Position numbers and translations under genes: made by a program
DNA from: Actinorugispora endophytica
GTDB taxonomy: Bacteria; Actinomycetota; Actinomycetes; Streptosporangiales; Streptosporangiaceae
DNA: 64,000 bases
Assembly: GCF_004363075.1 (NCBI RefSeq)
Contig: NZ_SNYN01000002.1
Coordinates: forward strand, 62,001-126,000
Reading direction: 5' to 3'
Part shown: piece after piece, positions 59,173-64,000 of the stretch
Layout: each line of letters begins with the position of its first letter
Position numbering within the stretch: position 1 is the first letter of the stretch
Notes under the pieces: model-generated
Told to the model about the DNA's origin: nothing
What the model saw: only the letters and a program-made list of their open reading frames with translations
Database searches by the model: none

Positions 59173-60207
59173 CTAGCCGAGAGCGGCCAGGGCGGACAGG
59201 CCGACCGCGCAGGCCACGAGCATGGCGACGCCCTCGAAACCGATGCCCTTCCGCTGGCGGCGGATCAGACCGGCCGCCACCAGGAGGTTGAGGACCACGC
59301 CCAGGCCGATGAGCAGGTACACCTCCCGGTTCATGGCCCCGTAGAGGGAACCCTCGCGGTAGGCGACGTCCGAGGCGGACAGGAACAGCAGGTCGAACCC
59401 GTTGCCGCCGATGATGTCGCCGACGGCCAGGTGCAGGGCGCGGATGCGCACCGCGTACAGCACGGTGACCAGTTCGGGGGTGGACGTGACGAACCCGGTG
59501 ACCACCGCCCCGGTGAACCCGCTCGACATGCCGGTCCGGTCGGCCAGGGACAGCCCGGCCTCCCCGATCACGTACCCGGTGACCGAGACCACGGCGGCGA
59601 GCAGGGCGAACTTCGCCCACATCGAGGCCAGCGGCTCCCGCGCCGCAACCGGATCGGGGTCGGGCTCGTCCTCGTGGGTGTGGCGGGTGGGTTCCACCCG
59701 CCACATCGGGTGCCTCCCCACCTCGCGGGAGACCCGCAGCCAGTACCAGTAGACGAACACCAGGAGGGCGGAGACGGGGTGGACGCCCAGAACGGTGACC
59801 TGCGGCGCGGCCCCCGCGACCAGGACGATCCCGAGCATGGTGGACAACCCGACGGGGGCCAGCAGGTTCGGCAGCGACGCGGCCGCGTGCTCGAGGTTGG
59901 CGCGCCGGTAGAACAGGTCCGCCAGCGCGATGAACGTCGTCTGCAGCGCGATCCCGCCGAGCGCGTTGTTCATGGCGAAGGCCGCGTCGCCCCGGGCCGC
60001 CCCCACGAGGCTGGTGACCAGCCCGGGAAGCGCCGTGACCGCGCCGAGCAGGATGAACCCGGCCAGCGTCTCGCCGATCCCGGTGCGGTCGGCCAACCGG
60101 TCCACCAACCGGGTGAAGGGCCCGCCGCCGACGACGAGCACGAGCACGGCCGCCGCCATCACCAGCGCGCTGATCCAGACCGGCCAGGAATCCATGGGGT
60201 GCGCCAT
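59173..60207 (-). CDS. Sodium/calcium exchanger-type cation antiporter (CaCA superfamily)
   Basis: 344-aa membrane protein with ten or so helices in two inverted halves. The alpha repeats are visible: GIGETLAGFILLGAVTALPG with AMNNALGGIALQTTFI in the first half, and SSGFTGAVVTGFVTSTPELV with GDIIGGNGFDLLFL in the second. A His/Asp-rich cytosolic loop (RHTHEDEPDPDP) near residue 180 may sense cations. The gene converges on the SARP gene with 6 nt between stops. Confidence 0.85.
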   Translation of the reverse strand: MAHPMDSWPVWISALVMAAAVLVLVVGGGPFTRLVDRLADRTGIGETLAGFILLGAVTALPGLVTSLVGAARGDAAFAMNNALGGIALQTTFIALADLFYRRANLEHAAASLPNLLAPVGLSTMLGIVLVAGAAPQVTVLGVHPVSALLVFVYWYWLRVSREVGRHPMWRVEPTRHTHEDEPDPDPVAAREPLASMWAKFALLAAVVSVTGYVIGEAGLSLADRTGMSSGFTGAVVTGFVTSTPELVTVLYAVRIRALHLAVGDIIGGNGFDLLFLSASDVAYREGSLYGAMNREVYLLIGLGVVLNLLVAAGLIRRQRKGIGFEGVAMLVACAVGLSALAALG

Positions 60208-60353
60208 CTCCTCGCGTTTCTCGGGGGGTCACGCCATAAGGCATCCGTTGCCGACTACCCCTGGTCCGCGAGGAAAACTTCCCGGGAGGCGACCGGTTCG
60301 GGAAAAGGCGGCGATACCGGTTTCCCGCTGGATCGGGCCCCGAATACCCGCCG

Positions 60354-60429
60354 CCCCTCGACGGCCTTGACGTTGGCGCCCCGGGTCCCGCGGGTTTCGG
60401 GGGGCGCCAACGTCAAGACCGTCGAGGGG
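60354..60429. repeat. Long intergenic hairpin, copy 8 (variant)
   Basis: 29-bp arms (60354-60382 and 60401-60429), one mismatch, 18-nt loop. Arm sequence CTTGACGTTGGCGCC differs from the other copies apart from the CTTGAC core, so it is a sequence variant of the same architecture. It lies between divergent genes. Confidence 0.75.
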
Positions 60430-60605
60430 CTGTCGCCGCGGTCCGGAGTCGCGCCGCCGTGGCCGGAGGGCCGTTCATAGGAATAGCGCGGCCACCTTTC
60501 CCCCTCGGAACGGGGGACGACCGGATCTAGGCTCGAATCCGTGGAAAGCCGATTTCCTTCAATTCGGCGCTGTCCGGGAAACCCCCTCGATCCAGGAGAA
60601 GAACC

Positions 60606-61364
60606 ATGAGCATTCCCATGCCCGCCGACGCCAGGGGCGGGGACCCGAAGGTCGTCCTGATCACCGGGGCGAGCAGCGGTATCGGCCGGGCCACCGCGCT
60701 CCGGCTCGCCGGCGAAGGCCACCACGTCGTCCTCGGCGCCCGGCGCGAGGACCGCCTGGCCTCGGTCGCCTCGGCGATCCGGGAGGCGGGCGGCGGCGCC
60801 GACGCGCGTCGGCTGGACGTCACGGACAGGGCGGACGTGGCCGCCTTCGTCGACGCCGCGGCGCGTGAGCACGGGAGGGTCGACGTCATCGTCAACAACG
60901 CCGGTGTGATGCCGCTGTCGCGGCTGGACTCGCTCCTGGTCGAGGAGTGGGACCGGATGATCGACGTCAACGTCCGAGGCCTGCTCCACGGGATCGCCGC
61001 GACCCTGCCGCACTTCCGGAAGCAGGGCGGCGGGCACTTCGTCACCGTCGCCTCCATCGGCGCCCACGAGGTGGTGCCGACCAGCGCGGTCTACAGCGCG
61101 ACGAAGCACGCGGCCTGGGCGATCACCGAGGGACTGCGGTTGGAGGCCGACCCGGGCATCCGGGTCACCACCGTGTCCCCCGGTGTCGTGGAGTCCGAAC
61201 TCGCCGAGTCCATCACCGAGCCGGGGGCGAAGGAGATGATGCGGGACTACCGGCGGAACCTCATCCCCGCCGACGCCGTCGCCCGGGGCATCGCCTACGC
61301 GATCGGCCAGCCGGCCGACGTCGACGTCAACGAACTCGTCATCCGCCCGGCCGGGCAGCGTTAG
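60606..61364 (+). CDS. SDR family oxidoreductase
   Basis: 252-aa classical short-chain dehydrogenase. TGASSGIGRATALRLAGEG, VNNAGVMPLSRLDSLLVEEW, catalytic VASIGAHE and YSATKHAAW, and SPGVVESELAESI. Closest in motif to YdfG-like NADP-dependent 3-hydroxy acid or serine dehydrogenases. ATG at 60606 with CAGGAGAAG ribosome site. Single gene. Confidence 0.9.
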   Translation: MSIPMPADARGGDPKVVLITGASSGIGRATALRLAGEGHHVVLGARREDRLASVASAIREAGGGADARRLDVTDRADVAAFVDAAAREHGRVDVIVNNAGVMPLSRLDSLLVEEWDRMIDVNVRGLLHGIAATLPHFRKQGGGHFVTVASIGAHEVVPTSAVYSATKHAAWAITEGLRLEADPGIRVTTVSPGVVESELAESITEPGAKEMMRDYRRNLIPADAVARGIAYAIGQPADVDVNELVIRPAGQR

Positions 61365-61812
61365 GCCGTTCCTGAGCGGTTCGGGGGCCGAGCCCACCGG
61401 AGAAAGCCGGACGTCCGGCCCGAAGGGCCCCTTGCGGTTCGGCGCCGGGGGCGGCGGCCAGGGGAAAAGGGTTCCGGCGGGGTTTTCGCGGTCGTCCTGT
61501 CGTGAATTCTCTTTCCTTGGCAGGAATTCATCTTTCCGGACGGGCGCTGCCCCCGGAGGGGCGGGTCGTCCCCCGCTCCTTTCGGAGTGTTCCGAAGGGA
61601 TTTCTCGGTGCGACCGGGCAGTTCGGGGACGGGGGTCATTCGCGGGATTTCGGCGCGCCCCGATCGGCCTCCGGGAAACTCCACTATTGCCGGGGTGCGC
61701 TTTCCGGTGGTACTTTCCGGAGGCGTCCGCGATGGGCCTTTGTCCCCGTGAATTCCCGGTGGGAGCCGGAGGGGCCGAACAGGCCGGAGCAGAACGGAAA
61801 AGGGGTTCCGGA
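61365..61812. other. Intergenic region with candidate promoter
   Basis: About 450 bp, less GC-rich than flanking genes. It contains a direct pair of GAATTC sites framing TCTTTCCTTGGCAG, and near 61687 TTGCCG with TACTTT 18 bp downstream, a possible promoter for the metallopeptidase gene. A plus-strand frame runs through it in phase with that gene but its translation is Arg/Gly-rich and not protein-like. Confidence 0.45.
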
Positions 61813-62661
61813 ATGGTGGAGGTACGCGAGCGCTCCTGGGGCGCGGTGCACGTCGTCCGGCCGGGGATCGGCGTGGAGGTCGCCAACGGCCAGGACGAGA
61901 CGTTCCCCGGTTTCGTGGCCGGAGCTCTCGAGCAGGTGAGGGGCGTCCCCGTGGGCGGGGACCTGGTCGACGCGTTCGCCCCCGACGGGGACGGCGCGGG
62001 GTTCAGGTGCATCACCGACCCGGGGAGCGGGGGCGGCGAGGGCGGCGCCTACCACGGCGTCACCCTGCTCTTCCAGCAGTCGGTGGCCCTCAGGCCCAGG
62101 ATCGGCGCGGCCAAGCCGCCGGCCATCGAGACGAAGGCCGTGGGCGGCCGCCGGGACGACGGGACAAGGGTGTTCGAAGCCCCCTGGATCCCGTGCGTCC
62201 GGCTCCCCGGCCGCCCGGCGGAGGGCAGCCCGGTGATGCTCGGCGAGGGCCGCGAGATGCACCACGACGGGGTGGTGAACCCGGACTTCGCGGGAAAGGC
62301 GGACTTCGGCCTGGTCGTCTTCCACGAGATGTGCCACGCCTACTACGACCAGGCGGGCGCGGCCGGCCTGATGTCGGGCAGGGCGGCGGAGTTCGAGGCG
62401 GCCCCCGGCCACAGGGTGGCGGACTTCCAGAACTACGCGGAGGAGATCCTGGTCTGCGGTCTGCTGCAGGGCAAGGGCCTCAAGTACTGCGAGAACACCT
62501 ACAGGCGGCAGAAGGGACTGCCGCCGCGCCCCGCGTACTCGGCCGTCGGCCTCAAGGACGATCCGGACCTGGCCGCCTTCGCCTGGCCGTCGGGGGGTCC
62601 CGACGCGCCGTTCAAGGAGTGGAAGGCCGTCCTGCGGGAGCTGAACTTCTCGACGGCGTAG
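61813..62661 (+). CDS. M91 (NleD-like) zinc metallopeptidase
   Basis: 282-aa protein with FHEMCHAYYDQAG (HExxH zinc motif, residues 171-175) and downstream ENTYRRQKGLPPRPAYS (about 227-243), the ENxxR...GLPxR pattern of peptidase family M91, whose founder NleD is a type III effector cleaving host kinases. NYAEEI near 207-212 may supply the third zinc ligand. No signal peptide. Start: ATG 61813 with AAGGGG upstream. The N-terminal 90 residues have no known fold. Substrate and export route unknown. Confidence 0.78.
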   Translation: MVEVRERSWGAVHVVRPGIGVEVANGQDETFPGFVAGALEQVRGVPVGGDLVDAFAPDGDGAGFRCITDPGSGGGEGGAYHGVTLLFQQSVALRPRIGAAKPPAIETKAVGGRRDDGTRVFEAPWIPCVRLPGRPAEGSPVMLGEGREMHHDGVVNPDFAGKADFGLVVFHEMCHAYYDQAGAAGLMSGRAAEFEAAPGHRVADFQNYAEEILVCGLLQGKGLKYCENTYRRQKGLPPRPAYSAVGLKDDPDLAAFAWPSGGPDAPFKEWKAVLRELNFSTA

Positions 62662-62689
62662 CCTCCGCCGCCCGGGGGCGAGCGGCTGC

Positions 62690-62709
62690 GGCCCGGGTGG
62701 TCCCGGGCC
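62690..62709. terminator. Hairpin after the metallopeptidase gene
   Basis: Perfect GGCCCGGG / CCCGGGCC stem with loop TGGT, 29 nt after the stop; a second GCGCCGCC / GGCGGCGC stem follows at 62720-62743. Both could end the transcript. Confidence 0.55.
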
Positions 62710-62885
62710 CGGACGCGCGGCGCCGCCTTGGCGGGGGCGGCGCGCCGCCGGCCGCGCCGCACGTCGGCCGCCGTGGGCGTCTTCTCCTGGCCCCTCCGGT
62801 GGGACGGCCGGGTGGCCGAGTGCGTCGGCCCGGGGGAGGAGGCGGGCGGACCCCGGGGCCCTTCGAAGGAGTCACCCCAGTGGGA

Positions 62886-62990
62886 TATAGTCCTCCGCAG
62901 GTCATGAGCGCCAGCGCCAAGCCCCGGCTCGCTGGCCGGCAACCCTCCTTTCGCGGTGGGGTGCCCCGGGTGAGGACCAGGTCGAGACAC
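62886..62990 (+). promoter_or_regulatory. SAM-IV riboswitch with its promoter
   Basis: TATAGT (62886-62891) is a likely -10. The aptamer begins with GGTCATGAGCGCCAGCGCC at 62900 and continues AAGCCCCGGCTCGCTGGCCG, GGCAACCCTCC, GCGGTGGGGTGCCCCGGGTG to GGACC, closing the GGTC/GACC stem. This order is the actinobacterial SAM-IV consensus. It sits about 110 nt upstream of the aminotransferase start; SAM should switch the gene off. Confidence 0.88.
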
Positions 62991-63096
62991 CGCCGAGAAC
63001 GCGGCGTGTCAGACAAGCGCGGACCCCCGTCTGTGCGGCCGCACCCCCGTGCGCGCCCCAGGGGTCGGGTCCCCCGAGATCCGTGAGAGGTGCCCT

Positions 63097-64000
63097 GTGA
63101 CCACTGTCGCCCAGCCCCAGACCCCCGCGATCCGCACTCCCGTGCCCGGAGTCGTGGGCGCCGACGTCCTGGTCCCGCTCGTGAACGGGGAGCGCGTGAC
63201 GTACGCGAACTTCGACTACGCGGCCAGCGCCCCGTGCCTCGAAGCGGTCCGCGACGTCCTGGACGGCGCCCTTCCCTACTACGCCAGCGTGCACCGGGGC
63301 GCGGGCTTCCACTCCCAGGTCAGCACCGACGCCTACGAGAGGGCGCGCGCGACCGTCGCCGGGTTCGTCGGAGCCGGGGCCGAGGACGCGGTCGTGTTCG
63401 TGCGCGGCACCACCGACGCGCTGAACCTGCTCGCCCGCTCCGTGCCGGCCGGATGCGAGGTCGTGGTCTTCGCCGGGGAGCACCACGCGGCCCTGCTGCC
63501 GTGGCGGCACCACGGCAGCGGGGCCGGGCGGGTGGTGCGCCTGCCGCTGCCCGAGAGCCCGGCGGCGGCGGTGGCCGCGGCGCGCGAGGCGCTGGGCGCG
63601 CGGTCGGAGGGACCGCGCCTGCTGGTGGTCACCGCGGCCTCCAACGTCACCGGTGAACTGTGGCCGGTGGAGGAGCTCGCGGCCGTGGCGCACGCCGCGG
63701 GGGCGCGCATCGCGGTGGACGCCGCCCAGTTCGTCCCGCACCTGCCCTTCGACCTCGCGGCCACCGGCGCGGACTACGTGGCCTTCTCCGGGCACAAGCT
63801 CTACGCGCCCTTCGGGGCCGGGGTGCTCGCCGGGCGCGTCGACTGGCTGCGCGCGGCGGCGCCCTACCTCGCCGGAGGCGGCGCCACCGCCAACGTGACA
63901 GAGGACGACGTGCGCTGGAACGACCTTCCCGCCCGGCACGAGGCGGGCAGCCCCAACGTGCTGGGCGCGGTCGCGCTCGCCGCGGCCTGCGCCGCGCTCA
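63097..64000 (+). CDS. Class V aminotransferase / cysteine desulfurase-fold PLP enzyme (partial)
   Basis: First 301 codons of a fold-type I PLP enzyme; the gene runs past the right edge. NFDYAASAPCLEAVRDVL start, VHRGAGFHSQVSTDAYERAR, FVRGTTDALNLLARSV, ASNVTGELWPVEELAAVAHA, AVDAAQFVPHLPFDL, and the PLP-lysine motif FSGHKLYAPFGAGVL. Together with the SAM-IV riboswitch this indicates a role in sulfur or methionine/cysteine metabolism, as for other actinomycete genes under SAM-IV control. GTG at 63097 with GAGAGG upstream. Confidence 0.9.
   Translation, partial: MTTVAQPQTPAIRTPVPGVVGADVLVPLVNGERVTYANFDYAASAPCLEAVRDVLDGALPYYASVHRGAGFHSQVSTDAYERARATVAGFVGAGAEDAVVFVRGTTDALNLLARSVPAGCEVVVFAGEHHAALLPWRHHGSGAGRVVRLPLPESPAAAVAAAREALGARSEGPRLLVVTAASNVTGELWPVEELAAVAHAAGARIAVDAAQFVPHLPFDLAATGADYVAFSGHKLYAPFGAGVLAGRVDWLRAAAPYLAGGGATANVTEDDVRWNDLPARHEAGSPNVLGAVALAAACAAL

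Noticed and set aside
60520-60560. GGCTCGAATCC string resembling a tRNA T-loop
   Set aside because: The flanking bases do not form the T-stem and no anticodon or acceptor arm is present.
1-64000. CRISPR array or cas genes
   Set aside because: No regularly spaced short direct repeats and no cas-like proteins were seen.

Overview
The window reads as chromosomal DNA of a very GC-rich filamentous actinomycete. Evidence: coding regions with strongly GC-biased third positions, many GTG starts, 1-8 nt start/stop overlaps, an AfsR/SARP regulator, a SAM-IV riboswitch and a DtxR/IdeR-type iron box. Several families (DUF6069, DUF6745, DUF6924, DUF998) are typical of Nocardiopsis or its relatives; that placement is inferred. 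No rRNA, tRNA or CRISPR array was seen.

Layout. 1-5829: an FAD/Fe-S oxidoreductase cut by the window edge, then a cobalamin riboswitch driving a FecCD-type ABC importer. 5956-13703: an HDO-fold enzyme coupled to a glycosyltransferase, a CDGSH protein, a DUF4180/HTH pair, gamma-glutamyltransferase, a DEAD-box helicase and a cold-shock protein that appears to start at ATC. 14007-23090: housekeeping and stress genes (CPBP protease, DedA, sirtuin, exonuclease, LysR, O-methyltransferase, DJ-1/PfpI) with two transposase stubs. 23627-32399: a seven-gene siderophore-type operon of two permeases, an ATPase, a lipoprotein and a heterodimeric ABC exporter, with tandem IdeR-like boxes upstream and an AraC regulator. 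32586-43887: mixed genes, a frameshifted DUF6745 gene, an IS481 transposase with an internal stop, and helR in DNA less GC-rich than its neighbours. 44147-46690: a degenerate tyrosine recombinase and a mostly gene-poor, AT-richer stretch. 46694-54764: a compact locus with importer, exporter and four enzymes under three Zur-like boxes. 54850-64000: alpha/beta hydrolase, SARP regulator, cation antiporter, SDR, M91-like metallopeptidase, SAM-IV riboswitch and a class V aminotransferase cut by the right edge.

How the genes work together. Three FecCD-family importers have three different controls: cobalamin riboswitch, IdeR-like iron box and Zur-like zinc box. The most interesting candidate system is the Zur-boxed locus at 46694-54764. 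A GHMP amino-acid kinase, a cysteine-synthase-fold PLP enzyme, a DUF364-like Rossmann protein and an N-methyltransferase lie in one tightly coupled operon, with a divergent MFS exporter and a convergent lipoprotein-dependent importer. This looks like a non-NRPS zinc-metallophore pathway with its own export and import.

The second notable signal is a family of long intergenic hairpins (stems of about 20-34 bp) in at least eight intergenic regions, some nested in larger inverted repeats of about 400 bp. Several lie between divergent genes, where a simple terminator role does not fit.
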